From the NCBI RefSeq assembly GCF_000374045.1, contig NZ_KB893337.1:186172-250171 (forward strand): DNA of 64,000 nt, written 5' to 3'. This DNA is from Segetibacter koreensis DSM 18137. Lineage in GTDB: Bacteria > Bacteroidota > Bacteroidia > Chitinophagales > Chitinophagaceae. This document shows, piece after piece, positions 47,084-56,149 of this stretch. A program made the position numbers and the translations under genes. A model generated the notes under the pieces. The model did not search any database. It had not been told where the DNA came from and was given only the letters and a program-made list of their open reading frames with translations. Numbering within the stretch: position 1 is the stretch's first letter; each line of letters begins with the position of its first letter.

Positions 47084-47500
47084 TTAAAACCTTTCAAGAA
47101 GGCTAAAAAAGAAATTTCCTTCAATATTTGCATTTTCATCGCTATCGCTGCCATGTACAGCGTTTTCACCTACTGAAGTTGCAAAGTTTTTACGTATTGT
47201 TCCTTCGTCGGCCTGAGCGGGATTAGTCGCTCCTATTAGCTTACGAAACTCTGCGACTGCATTTTCTTTTTCAAGAATGGCAGCAACAATAGGTCCACTG
47301 CTCATAAACTGAACTAACTCACTGTAAAAAGGTCTTTCTTTGTGCACTTCGTAAAACTCACCTGCTTTGTCCGGTGTAAGTTTCGTCCATTTCATTGCCT
47401 TTATAGTGAAACCGGCTTTAACGATCTGGTCTAAAATAGCTCCGGTGTGCCCTTTTGCTGTAGCATCCGGCTTAATCATGGTAAAAGTTCTGTTTGTCAT
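47084..47500 (-). CDS. ndk: Nucleoside-diphosphate kinase
   Basis: 138 residues, normal length. [18 protein letters not shown] at the start, [22 protein letters not shown] in the middle, and the active-site histidine in NAVHGSDS near residue 117. It transfers the gamma-phosphate between nucleotides via phosphohistidine. Its own terminator lies just downstream; the divergent nrnA-like gene begins 132 bp away. Confidence 0.97.
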   Translation of the reverse strand: MTNRTFTMIKPDATAKGHTGAILDQIVKAGFTIKAMKWTKLTPDKAGEFYEVHKERPFYSELVQFMSSGPIVAAILEKENAVAEFRKLIGATNPAQADEGTIRKNFATSVGENAVHGSDSDENANIEGNFFFSLLERF

Positions 47501-47632
47501 ATCTGTAGCGACTTTTGGTGCGCAAAAGTGAGATGAAAACGCTAAAAAGCCTAATATTTATAATGATTTTTGTTAAGACTCTAAAATTGTTTTGCCGTTG
47601 TGTGCCAAATCATTCAAATTTGCCGACTTTCT

Positions 47633-48646
47633 ATGCAATCTATAAAAGCTTTTTACCCACAACTGACAGTCCCTAAGAAGGTGGTCATTACCACTCATCA
47701 AAAACCTGATGGTGATGCAATGGGGTCTTCGCTGGCTCTATATCATTTTTTAACAGATCTCGGTCATTCGGTTACAGTTATTTCTCCTACTAACTGGGCA
47801 GGTTTTTTAAAATGGATGCCTGGGGCAAATATGGTGGTAGATTTCGATTTCTCTAAAGAAGTAGCTACCAAATTATTACAGGAATCAGAACTGCTTTTTT
47901 GTCTCGATTTTAATATACTGCACCGCACAAAGAATATGGAAGCAGTATTGGCCGACCTGAGCTGCACAAAGGTTTTAATTGATCACCACGAACAGCCGCA
48001 GGAAGATTATTTTACATACGGCGTAAGCAATACTGCGAAAAGCAGCACTTGCGAAATGGTATTTGATTTTATAGTAGAAAGTGGTTTCGGAGAAAAAATT
48101 AATGCCACAATAGCCGAATGTCTTTATACAGGTGTAATGACTGATACAGGTTCTTTCAGGTTTCCATCTACAACCGCCAATGTGCATCGTATGGTTGCGC
48201 GGTTAAAGGATACAGGTTTTAATCATACACTGGCGCATGAAAACATCTACGACAGTTTCCTAGAGAACCGGATTCGGTTCATTGGTTATTGCCTGTTAAA
48301 CAGAATGGAGGTTTTATACGAATACAACACAGCAATAATGTCGATCTCGAAAAACGACCTTTTGCGTTTTTATATTAAAACCGGTGATACAGAAGGTCTC
48401 GTGAACCAATTGCTGACGATACAGGGAATTCGGCTTGGAGCGTTGGTAATAGACAGGGATGAAGAAAGAAAGTGGAGCTTCAGAAGCAAAGGCGATTTTG
48501 ATGTAAATACTTTCGCACGCACCCATTTTGAAGGAGGCGGACACTTTAATGCAGCAGGCGGGCGTTCCAGCGACTCTCTCGATGCCACGGTGTGGAAGTT
48601 TAAAAAAGTTATTAAACAATACGCAGAACAATTACAACAATCATAA
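47633..48646 (+). CDS. nrnA: DHH/DHHA1 phosphoesterase (NrnA-like oligoribonuclease/pAp phosphatase)
   Basis: 337 residues from the ATG at 47633 (a GTG frame opens at 47600 but adds an atypical prefix). DHH motifs: THQKPDGDAMGSSLAL, CLDFN and IDHHEQPQ; C-terminal DHHA1 with FEGGGHFNAAGGRSS. The family degrades nanoRNA and 3'-phosphoadenosine-5'-phosphate using Mn2+. Its stop overlaps the ATG of the FKBP gene by one base (TAATG), so the two are translationally coupled. Confidence 0.9.
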   Translation: MQSIKAFYPQLTVPKKVVITTHQKPDGDAMGSSLALYHFLTDLGHSVTVISPTNWAGFLKWMPGANMVVDFDFSKEVATKLLQESELLFCLDFNILHRTKNMEAVLADLSCTKVLIDHHEQPQEDYFTYGVSNTAKSSTCEMVFDFIVESGFGEKINATIAECLYTGVMTDTGSFRFPSTTANVHRMVARLKDTGFNHTLAHENIYDSFLENRIRFIGYCLLNRMEVLYEYNTAIMSISKNDLLRFYIKTGDTEGLVNQLLTIQGIRLGALVIDRDEERKWSFRSKGDFDVNTFARTHFEGGGHFNAAGGRSSDSLDATVWKFKKVIKQYAEQLQQS

Positions 48647-49650
48647 TGAAACAAATGTTAGCGATTGCAGCTCTTGCCGGTATAATGGCATCCTGCAACA
48701 CAAATTACGAGAAGACAGCCTCAGGTCTTACGTATAAGATTTTTAAAGGCAACGGTAAGCAAAAACTCAAGTCTGGCGATATAGTCAAGATTAATGCGAC
48801 TATTAAAATTACTCCGCGCGATACGATTTTATTTAGTACAGGCGGTCATTTGCCTGAATATGTACCGGTTGATACATCTTCAAGACTTTCACATGACTAC
48901 AATGAAGTGTTGAAGCTTTGCTCAGTAGGTGACAGCCTTGTAGTGGTTTCGCAGGTAGATACACTTGTAAAAAGAAACATGGCGCAGTACAATAACATGC
49001 TAAAAAGAGGAGACCAGATTTTTACCTCAATGAAACTTTTACAAGCGTTTAGCAGCCGTGAAGACCAGGCGAAAGACCAGCAAAAGGAACTTGAAAAAGA
49101 AAGAGCCAAAGAAGTCGCAGAAATGGAAAGCTACCTAAAGAAAAAAGGTATAAAAGCACAAAAGACAGAAAATGGTGTATTTGTCGAGCAAACATCTGCA
49201 GGTTCGTCTGAAAAAGCTGTAAACGGGAAACAGGTAACTGTTAATTACCGCGGCTCATTGCTTAATACCGGAAAAGTTTTTGACAGCAATATGGATACTT
49301 CTTTTCATCATGTACAACCGTTTTCATTTGTATTAGGCGCAGGGCAAACCATCCGCGGGTGGGAAGAAGGCCTGCAAACCTTAAGCAAAGGAGCTAAAGG
49401 AAACATTTATATTCCTTCTTTATTAGGCTATGGTCCTCCCGGAGCGCCGCCAGCTATTCCTGCATATGCCCCATTAAAATTTGAAGTGGAAATATTGAAT
49501 ATAGCTAATGCACCAGCGAGACCAGCGCAAATGCCAGGCGCAGGCATGCAGGGAGACCCAAGGCAACAAGATCCACGCGAGCAGCAACAAGGCCAGGAAC
49601 AACAAGACCCGCATCAACAACAAGGCGCCAACCAACAAAGCCCGAAATAA
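48646..49650 (+). CDS. FKBP-type peptidyl-prolyl isomerase lipoprotein
   Basis: 334 residues. Lipobox ASC at residue 17, followed by NTNYEKTASGLTYKIF. A first degenerate FKBP-like domain (about 25-130) is followed by a charged coiled-coil linker (REDQAKDQQKELEKERAKEVAEMESYLKKKG), then a canonical FKBP domain, about 195-285 (VTVNYRGSLLNTGKVFDSN, FVLGAGQTIRGWEEGLQTL, IPAYAPLKFEVEILNI). The tail is Gln/Pro/Asp-rich. It probably assists folding of envelope proteins in the periplasm. Coupled to nrnA; a terminator follows at 49694-49720. Confidence 0.93.
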   Translation: MKQMLAIAALAGIMASCNTNYEKTASGLTYKIFKGNGKQKLKSGDIVKINATIKITPRDTILFSTGGHLPEYVPVDTSSRLSHDYNEVLKLCSVGDSLVVVSQVDTLVKRNMAQYNNMLKRGDQIFTSMKLLQAFSSREDQAKDQQKELEKERAKEVAEMESYLKKKGIKAQKTENGVFVEQTSAGSSEKAVNGKQVTVNYRGSLLNTGKVFDSNMDTSFHHVQPFSFVLGAGQTIRGWEEGLQTLSKGAKGNIYIPSLLGYGPPGAPPAIPAYAPLKFEVEILNIANAPARPAQMPGAGMQGDPRQQDPREQQQGQEQQDPHQQQGANQQSPK

Positions 49651-49693
49651 GAATAATAGACGTAAAGTTTTATAACAATTTTTGATATTAAGC

Positions 49694-49720
49694 AAAAAGG
49701 CCCGGTGACGGGTCTTTTTT
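49694..49720 (+). terminator. Terminator after the FKBP gene
   Basis: ggcccg-gtga-cgggtc stem (one G-U pair) followed by six Ts, with As on the 5' side, 43 bp past the stop codon. Confidence 0.85.
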
Positions 49721-49840
49721 GTATTAGTTGCAATTTACAGGTTACACTCTTGGACCTAAATCCACATTAGAAAAATGGCAAATGTGTAAATACAATATCC
49801 CTTAATAAGAATTTCCAAGAAAAAATTAGCAGAATTACTT

Positions 49841-49870
49841 AAATAAAAAAGAGCTACATTTCTGTAGCTC
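49841..49870 (-). terminator. Terminator of the tRNA-Arg transcript
   Basis: Stem gagctaca/tgtagctc (49851-49858, 49863-49870) with a 4-nt loop. On the minus strand it is followed by a T-rich run (49844-49850), suiting the tRNA immediately upstream. A T-rich run also exists on the + side. Confidence 0.75.
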
Positions 49871-49895
49871 TTTCTTTTTCCGTCATTTTAAGTAG

Positions 49896-49969
49896 TGATC
49901 CGGACAGGATTCAAACCTGTGACCCGCAGCTTAGAAGGCTGCTGCTCTATTCAGCTGAGCTACCGGACC
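49896..49969 (-). tRNA. tRNA-Arg (anticodon TCT)
   Basis: 74 nt fold cleanly: 7-bp acceptor (GGTCCGG with CCGGATC, one G-U), D-arm GCTC/GAGC with a 9-nt loop, anticodon stem GCAGC/GCTGC with loop CTTCTAA, 5-nt variable loop, T-arm ACAGG/CCTGT with loop TTTGAAT, discriminator A. The 3' CCA is not encoded. The TCT anticodon reads AGA/AGG arginine codons. Confidence 0.97.
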
Positions 49970-50030
49970 TGTTTTCGCGGTGGCAAAAGTAAATTTTAAT
50001 TAGTTTGCATCCAAACCAAAGTTTAATAAA

Positions 50031-50705
50031 ATGGATGTGAAAATAGAAAAAGGCTGGAAAAATGTTTTAAAGGCAGAATTTACTAAACCCTATTTTCAAC
50101 AAATAGTAACTTTCATAAAAGTAGAAAAATCTCAAGGCAAAACAATTTATCCTCCCGGGCCATTGATTTTTAACGCTTTTGATAAAACGCCATTTGATAT
50201 TGTAAAAGTCGTTTTATTGGGGCAGGATCCATATCATGGCTATGGCCAGGCTCATGGTTTGAGCTTTTCTGTGCCTGATGGGGTCGCTCCTCCCCCATCT
50301 CTTATAAATATTTTTAAAGAATTAAACAGTGATATTGGTTTGCCAATTCCTAAAACTGGCAACCTTACTAAATGGGCAACACAAGGAGTATTGCTTTTAA
50401 ATGCTGTTTTAACAGTAAGAGCAAATGAACCAGCGAGTCATTCAAAAATAGGATGGATGGAATTTACCAATGCAGTTATAAGTAAAATATCAGAAGAAAA
50501 AGAAGGAATTGTTTTTTTACTTTGGGGACGATTTGCACAGGAAAAACAGGTTTTGATTGATGAAACAAAGCATCATGTTCTAAAGGCTGCACATCCTTCT
50601 CCTTTTAGTGCGGACAAAGGATTTTTTGGATGCAAACATTTCAGCAAAACAAATAATTTTCTTATGAAACAAAAACAAGACCCTATCGACTGGAATCTGG
50701 ATTAA
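50031..50705 (+). CDS. ung: Uracil-DNA glycosylase (family 1)
   Basis: 224 residues, normal length. The catalytic water-activating motif GQDPYHG and the DNA-minor-groove loop HPSPFSADKGFFG (usually HPSPLS) are intact, with LLLNAVLTVRANEPASH between. It removes uracil from DNA in base-excision repair. plsC follows with a 21-bp gap to its ATG, so they may be co-transcribed. Confidence 0.97.
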   Translation: MDVKIEKGWKNVLKAEFTKPYFQQIVTFIKVEKSQGKTIYPPGPLIFNAFDKTPFDIVKVVLLGQDPYHGYGQAHGLSFSVPDGVAPPPSLINIFKELNSDIGLPIPKTGNLTKWATQGVLLLNAVLTVRANEPASHSKIGWMEFTNAVISKISEEKEGIVFLLWGRFAQEKQVLIDETKHHVLKAAHPSPFSADKGFFGCKHFSKTNNFLMKQKQDPIDWNLD

Positions 50706-50726
50706 TTGACTCTCTACATTTACAAC

Positions 50727-51464
50727 ATGAAAATTTTAAAAAATATTTTTGGTGCAATATGGGCAGTGTGGGGTTTGATATCTTTCAGTGCTACTTTGCT
50801 TATTATAATTATCCCGGTTTGCATTACATTTTTTATAAAAGAGCCGGCAGGAACCGAAGCTTTCCGGCAGATTACAAAAGTATGGATGAATGTATGGTTG
50901 ATGTTAATTGGGTCTCCCTTGAAGGTTGTTGGGAAGGAAAATTTTGAAAAGGGAAAAAATTATGTAGTGGTGTGTAATCACAATTCTTTGATGGATGTAC
51001 CTATAACAACTCCTTTTGTTCCCGGCGCAAATAAAACTATTGGGAAAAAATCTTTTGCAAAAACTCCGGTGTTTGGCTGGGTATATATTCGTGGAACCGT
51101 TCTCGTGGACCGCGACAGCGAAGAAAGCCGCCGCCAAAGTTTTGAGGATATGAAAAAGACGTTATTACAGGGATTACACATGGTTATTTATGCGGAAGGA
51201 ACAAGAAACCGTACCACCGATCCTTTAAAGTCTTTTCACAACGGCGCGTTTAAACTGGCAGTTGAAGCTCATAAAGACATCATACCTACAGTTATATTTA
51301 ACACCCGGACAGTTTTACCTCCCAAAAAAAAGTTTTTTCTATGGCCACATACGCTCGAGATGCACTTTCTTCCACCGGTAAGTTCGGAAAATATAACCAG
51401 CAAAAATTTGAAAGAACAGGTTTTTAAAATCATGTGGGATTATTATTTAGAACATAAGAAGTGA
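50727..51464 (+). CDS. plsC: 1-acyl-sn-glycerol-3-phosphate acyltransferase (PlsC family)
   Basis: 245 residues from the ATG at 50727; a TTG frame begins right after the ung stop but adds no conserved sequence. N-terminal membrane segment (SFSATLLIIIIPVCITFFI), acyltransferase motif NHNSLMD (HX4D), then FGWVYIRGTVLVDRD and the glycerophosphate loop YAEGTRNR. It acylates lysophosphatidate at the inner membrane in phospholipid synthesis. Distinguishing it from other PlsC-like lysophospholipid acyltransferases is not possible from sequence alone. Confidence 0.9.
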   Translation: MKILKNIFGAIWAVWGLISFSATLLIIIIPVCITFFIKEPAGTEAFRQITKVWMNVWLMLIGSPLKVVGKENFEKGKNYVVVCNHNSLMDVPITTPFVPGANKTIGKKSFAKTPVFGWVYIRGTVLVDRDSEESRRQSFEDMKKTLLQGLHMVIYAEGTRNRTTDPLKSFHNGAFKLAVEAHKDIIPTVIFNTRTVLPPKKKFFLWPHTLEMHFLPPVSSENITSKNLKEQVFKIMWDYYLEHKK

Positions 51465-51747
51465 AAACGGTAATTATATTTAGGATCAACTTATTACTGT
51501 TTAATTAGAACTGAAATTTCTTAAATCATACCATTATGTTTTAAATCGGCATTTTGGCAATAATCCCTGGACTCGCAATTTTCAATACTATGATTGCGAG
51601 AATAGAATTAAAAAGATGAGTTCATTCATATAGCCTACTTCACCTTGTCTTCTGACTTTTTCATTTCTATAACAATTTCCAACCGGTTTTTTATCAATCA
51701 TAAAAAACCTGATAATTGCACAGGTATTAATCTTTTATCTTTACCGC

Positions 51748-53757
51748 ATGGCATCAACCAGAAACTTCTTCCTGTTTTTGATTTCATTTTATTCATCGGT
51801 TTTACATGCTCAAACATGTTCAAACCTGGGCCAAAACCCCGGTACTGCATTTCCCGTTTGTGGTTCGTCAGCCTTTTCACAAACTACTGTTTCTACATGC
51901 GGCGATCGTGAGATACCGACACCCTGCACAAGCACTTCTGCTTTGTTCCAGGACAAAAATCCCTACTGGTATAAATTCACTTGTTTTACTGCCGGCACTT
52001 TGGGTTTCCTTATCACACCTAACAATCTGGATGATGATTATGACTGGCAGCTATTTGATATTACAGGGCATGCCCCTGAGGAAATATACACAGACAAAAC
52101 ATTATTTGTAGCATGTAACTGGTCCGGCGATCCGGGCAAAACAGGAGCTTCTTCCCAAGGTACATCTTCACAGCTGTGCGACGGGCCAGGTGTTCCTCTT
52201 TTTAGTTCTATGCCCCAACTGCAGAAGGGACATAACTACCTGTTACTGGTAAGTCATTTTACAGACTCTCAAAGTGGTTATTCTTTAGATTTTGCCGGAG
52301 GATCAGCAAGTATAACAGATACAACCCCACCGCGGCTTCAGGCTGCAAAACCTTTGTGCGACAGCAAGAGGATAAGTATAAAACTAAATAAGAAAATGAA
52401 ATGCAGCAGCCTTTCGGCTAACGGAAGCGATTTTACCATTTCAAATTCCTCTGTCTCTGTAACCGGAGCTGCTGCAGCAAGTTGCAGCACCGGCTTTGAC
52501 ATGGATTCTCTTGTTGTTACTTTAAGTGATCCACTCGCGCCGGGCAATTATACTATTTATACTGCAAAGGGAACAGATGGTAATACATTGCTTGATAATT
52601 GTGATGCTGCTGTTCCTGTAGGCGATGGCCTGGCATTCACTATTCTTCCACCTCAACCTGCTGCATTTGATAGTATAACCCCTCCTGCATGTGCACCAAA
52701 TGAATTGAGTGTAGTTTTTAGTCAGCCAATTTTATGTAACTCAGTAGCAGCAGACGGAAGTGATTTTATACTAAGCGGACCATCTTCTGCCGTAATTACC
52801 GGGGCAACCACAACTTGTAATAATAATGTAACTACCGGTATACAGCTTAAACTATCAACACCAATTTCTAAGGCAGGTACATACACCGTCAGGTTAAAAA
52901 AAGGAAAAGATGGAAATACTGTAATGAATGAATGTTCTGTTGAAACTCCTGAAGGTGCAAGCGTAACCTTTGCTACGAGTGATACAGTCTCTGCTGATTT
53001 TACTTACTCTTTAAAGCTTGGATGCAAAGCCGATACGGGAATTTTTTACCACAAGGGTGGTAATGGAATAAACAACTGGAGTTGGCAAATCGGCAATGCT
53101 CCAGCTTCAACCCAAAAAAGTTTTGTACATGTTTTTTCTAATTTCGGTCAACAGGAAGTAAAACTGTCTGTTTCTAATGGAACTTGCACAGATTCTACCC
53201 AGGTCACTTTTAATCTTGATAATGAATTAAAAGCCAACTTTACTGCACCCGGTATGCTTTGCCCGGAAGACGTAGCTACCTTTAAAGATACAAGTATTGG
53301 TAACGTTATTGCATGGGACTGGAATTTTGGTAATGGCAACTCCAGCACAAGTAAAAATCCTCCAGTACAGGCCTATCAATTAACTACTTCCGAAAAAGAT
53401 TACCAGGTCAGACTTATTGTTAAAAATGACAGTAACTGTTTTGATACTGCCTATAAGCAGGTAAAAGTGTTATACAATTGCTATATCGCCGTTGCATCCG
53501 CATTTACACCTAATGGAGATGGCCTGAATGATTATCTCTACCCAATTAATGCCTATAAGGCAAAAAATCTGATTTTTAAAATTTACAACCGTTTTGGACA
53601 GGTAGTGTTTCAATCAACAGATTTTATGACAAAATGGGATGGGACCTTTAAAGGCATAAAACAACAAACAGGTACTTATGTATGGACGCTGAAATATATT
53701 AACACCGATACCGGCAAGCCATTTTCTTTAAAAGGAACAACAGTTCTGATAAGATAG
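51748..53757 (+). CDS. Secreted Ig-like/PKD protein with T9SS (gliding-motility) C-terminal domain
   Basis: 669 residues. Signal peptide (FFLFLISFYSSVLHAQ); a Cys-rich N-terminal beta domain (about 20-185); two homologous Ig-like units (about 190-300 and 305-405), each with CNSVAADGSDF/CSSLSANGSDF and AGTYTVRLKKGKDGNTV-type motifs; two PKD-like domains (about 415-585, WSWQIGNA, WDWNFGNG); and a C-terminal ~90-residue gliding-type sorting domain starting AFTPNGDGLNDYLYP and ending GTTVLIR. It should be secreted by the type IX system to the surface. Probably adhesive or structural; no enzyme motif. Confidence 0.88.
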   Translation: MASTRNFFLFLISFYSSVLHAQTCSNLGQNPGTAFPVCGSSAFSQTTVSTCGDREIPTPCTSTSALFQDKNPYWYKFTCFTAGTLGFLITPNNLDDDYDWQLFDITGHAPEEIYTDKTLFVACNWSGDPGKTGASSQGTSSQLCDGPGVPLFSSMPQLQKGHNYLLLVSHFTDSQSGYSLDFAGGSASITDTTPPRLQAAKPLCDSKRISIKLNKKMKCSSLSANGSDFTISNSSVSVTGAAAASCSTGFDMDSLVVTLSDPLAPGNYTIYTAKGTDGNTLLDNCDAAVPVGDGLAFTILPPQPAAFDSITPPACAPNELSVVFSQPILCNSVAADGSDFILSGPSSAVITGATTTCNNNVTTGIQLKLSTPISKAGTYTVRLKKGKDGNTVMNECSVETPEGASVTFATSDTVSADFTYSLKLGCKADTGIFYHKGGNGINNWSWQIGNAPASTQKSFVHVFSNFGQQEVKLSVSNGTCTDSTQVTFNLDNELKANFTAPGMLCPEDVATFKDTSIGNVIAWDWNFGNGNSSTSKNPPVQAYQLTTSEKDYQVRLIVKNDSNCFDTAYKQVKVLYNCYIAVASAFTPNGDGLNDYLYPINAYKAKNLIFKIYNRFGQVVFQSTDFMTKWDGTFKGIKQQTGTYVWTLKYINTDTGKPFSLKGTTVLIR

Positions 53758-53872
53758 AGTATTTTCTGATCTTTTTATTTAATCGGGAATGATTTTAGCA
53801 TATAATCACAAACATATTTTACCATCCGTTTGTTAAACAAAGCGGATTGATTAACAATAAAAGACTAATAAA

Positions 53873-54559
53873 ATGAATGTATTATTTGTATTAACATCCC
53901 ACGACCAACTGGGTAACACAGGGCATAAAACCGGTTTCTGGATAGAAGAATTTGCCACCCCTTATTACACACTCACAGACGCAGGCGTAAATGTCACTCT
54001 TGCTTCTCCCAAAGGTGGCCAACCTCCTATTGACCCTAAAAGTGATGCTCCTGAAAACCAAACAGAATCAACAAAAAGATTTAAGCAGGATGAAGCGCTA
54101 AAAGAAAAGTTATCGCTCACGATGAAGCTTTCTGATATTTTTGCTGATGAATTTGATGCAATTTTTTTTCCCGGCGGGCATGGGCCAATGTGGGATTTGA
54201 ATAAAGACCCGAACGTTGTCCGGCTGGTACAGAACTTCTATAAACAAAACAAGCCTGTAGCAGCAGTGTGCCACGGACCGGCAGCATTGTTAAATGCTAA
54301 AGGAGACAATGGCGAGCCACTTATAAAAGGCAAAAAAGTAACCGGGTTTACAAATACTGAAGAAGAAGCAGTACAATTGACAAATGTTGTTCCATTTTTA
54401 CTGGAAGACGCATTAAAGGCTGCAGGTGGAGAGTATACCAAAAAAGAAGACTGGAAATCGTATACGGTGCAAGATGGCTTGTTGCTTACCGGGCAAAATC
54501 CTGCATCATCAGAGCAAGTGGCTAAGGATCTGTTGCAATTGCTTAAAGCGGGAAAGTAG
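53873..54559 (+). CDS. DJ-1/PfpI-family protein (Hsp31-like, type 1 glutamine amidotransferase fold)
   Basis: 228 residues. The nucleophile elbow is VAAVCHGPAALL with the reactive Cys near 128; FFPGGHGPMWDL and the upstream Glu of GFWIEEF complete the Glu/Cys/His site. The VTLASPKGGQPPIDPKS region is typical of the Hsp31/YhbO-like subgroup (glyoxalase III or deglycase-type activities reported for relatives). Cytoplasmic. Monocistronic by its spacing (115 bp upstream, 135 bp downstream). Confidence 0.9.
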   Translation: MNVLFVLTSHDQLGNTGHKTGFWIEEFATPYYTLTDAGVNVTLASPKGGQPPIDPKSDAPENQTESTKRFKQDEALKEKLSLTMKLSDIFADEFDAIFFPGGHGPMWDLNKDPNVVRLVQNFYKQNKPVAAVCHGPAALLNAKGDNGEPLIKGKKVTGFTNTEEEAVQLTNVVPFLLEDALKAAGGEYTKKEDWKSYTVQDGLLLTGQNPASSEQVAKDLLQLLKAGK

Positions 54560-54694
54560 TTATCAATAAATTAATTTTATTGGTTAAACTACTATAAAAA
54601 AAGGTAATCAAATAATAACATGTATCTTTTTGCCCTGATTAATTCTTAATTTTGTGGCGACATATTCAGGTAACAGGACATTATATATTACTTT

Positions 54695-54967
54695 ATGAAA
54701 ATAGAATTTATAAAAAACATCCAGTTTACTAAGCTGGTTAAGGCAGACGGACAATTGAGGGAGTTTAACTTCAGGAAGATAAGCGGGTCGAAGGAAGGGT
54801 TGTTTTCTGTTGATGTAAGCGATGATCGAGGAAATCGAAAAATGTTTAAAATGCAAAAAATAGATAATACCTGGAAAATACTGGCTGATGATCAATTACC
54901 TGATTGGATCTGGAAAAACGAAAGTATTTTTAATGATTTAATTGAAGAGGAACTTCGCAACAATTAA
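54695..54967 (+). CDS. Small conserved-looking protein, unknown function
   Basis: 90 residues, no signal or membrane segment. Beta-rich N-terminal half (IEFIKNIQFTKLVKADGQLREFNFRKI; GLFSVDVSDDRGN), then a helix with WKILADDQLPDWIWKNESIFNDLIEEEL. Coding character (compact fold pattern, acidic C-terminal helix) and a downstream terminator at 55092-55127 support it as a gene. I do not recognise a family. Confidence 0.6.
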   Translation: MKIEFIKNIQFTKLVKADGQLREFNFRKISGSKEGLFSVDVSDDRGNRKMFKMQKIDNTWKILADDQLPDWIWKNESIFNDLIEEELRNN

Positions 54968-55091
54968 ATACATTTCACTGCAAAAGGGTTTTAAAGTTTT
55001 AAGGAAGGCTAAAAACGGTAAGACAAAAAAATCTAATGTACTATCTCGGTTACGCCGCTTAAAAAAATATTAATTCAGTGGTATAATTTAT

Positions 55092-55127
55092 AAAAAGCTA
55101 TCTCTTATTATCAGGGATAGCTTTTTT
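55092..55127 (+). terminator. Hairpin terminator downstream of the small unknown gene
   Basis: A 13-bp stem (aaaaagctatctc pairing with gggatagcttttt, one G-U) and a ten-base loop, ending in a T6 run. It lies 125 bp past the 90-residue ORF. Confidence 0.75.
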
Positions 55128-55233
55128 ATTGAACTTATTTTTACCACTATAAGTAATAGCCTAGGCTGTAATAAATGCCTGTGCTCTTTAAGTTTAATTT
55201 GCTAGCCTTCTTACAAAAAATAAGGATCTAAAC

Positions 55234-55260
55234 AAAAGCCGCCACAAAAATGTAGCGGCG
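55234..55260 (-). terminator. Probable terminator of the mgtC-like transcript
   Basis: On the minus strand gccgc...gcggc with an inner tac/gtg continuation, followed by cttttgttt. It lies about 240 bp downstream of the mgtC-like reading-frame end. Confidence 0.5.
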
Positions 55261-55500
55261 ATATTGTTTAAACAATTCCATCTTTCGTTAGAATCCTTGA
55301 ATTTAAAATTCTCTATTAAACAAGCAATCAAACATAACTAAAGGTAGAAAACAATTATTGAAGAAATAGGGGGGCAAATACTCGTTAAATCATATTCATT
55401 AAACTGCAAACATCATAGTATTTTTACCATTACGTTTGCATCTATTACTACATTTTACGGGCGGGAAAATTGAAAACCAGTTAATTTCGTGAGAATTGAC

Positions 55501-56145
55501 CTACATAAGTTCCTCAAAATACTTAAGGTCGTTATTGTTTAAGATATAGTTATAAAAGTCAGATTTTTGTTTTTTTGAAAGCCTTATTCTGTATTCTGCT
55601 ATAAACTTATCATTATCTTTTATAAGACTGCTTCTTGTAAAAGAAATTTTTTTCTTTTTAAATTCTGTTTCTAACTGATCAATAGAAAGGTGGTCTTTCA
55701 GGAAGGAGAACTTGTATTTTTTTACCTCTTTTTTTGCATCTAATACCTTTTCTACACTTGCTAATATTGTAAGAATGGTTAATGTTCAGATGAGTGTGAC
55801 AAAACCGATCCAATAATTACCAAATCCTATGGCCATTCCTATAGCGGCGGCTACCCAGATAGTAGCGGCAGAAGTAAGGCCGTAGACATTCATCCCCTCT
55901 TTAAAGATTACTCCGGCTCCCAAAAAGCCTACACCTGTTACTACGTTACTTGCAATACGATCAGGAGATTGTGTGTTTATTGTAAGATTTAACAAAGAAA
56001 ACAGGGCTGCACCGACTGTAATTAAGATAATAGTTCGCATCCCGGCCGGTTTATCACGATACTCACGCTCTATCCCTAATAATGTTCCGGCAACAAAAGC
56101 ACATCCGATTTTTAATATTTCACTCCATGGTATTTCCATTATCAC
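55501..56145 (-). pseudogene. MgtC/SapB-family membrane protein gene interrupted by in-frame TGA
   Basis: The frame from 56145 encodes 119 residues of a typical MgtC N-domain (AGTLLGIEREYRDKPAGMRT, VTGVGFLGAGVIFKEG, GLTSAATIWVAAAIGMAIG) and stops at TGA 55786-55788. The same frame then continues without any stop for 94 codons to TAG at 55501-55503, giving the end of the last membrane helix (TLTILTILASVEKVL) and a soluble ACT-like tail (KFSFLKDHLSIDQLETEFK...YRIRLSKKQKSDFYNYIL). The total of ~214 codons equals normal family length. So a single nonsense codon splits an otherwise intact gene: recent mutation, sequence error, or readthrough. It is 4 bp after a beta-CASP gene, likely the same transcript. 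Confidence 0.85.
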
Positions 56146-56149
56146 ACTT

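Larger units (their letters stand above)
54968..55500. other. Convergent intergenic region
   Basis: 533 bp with two hairpin terminators (55092-55127, 55234-55260) and no supported ORF. The rest is AT-rich without recognisable features. Confidence 0.5.

Noticed and set aside
51645-51911. 88-codon + strand ORF before the T9SS protein
   Set aside because: Runs out of frame into the signal peptide region of the clear secreted-protein gene.
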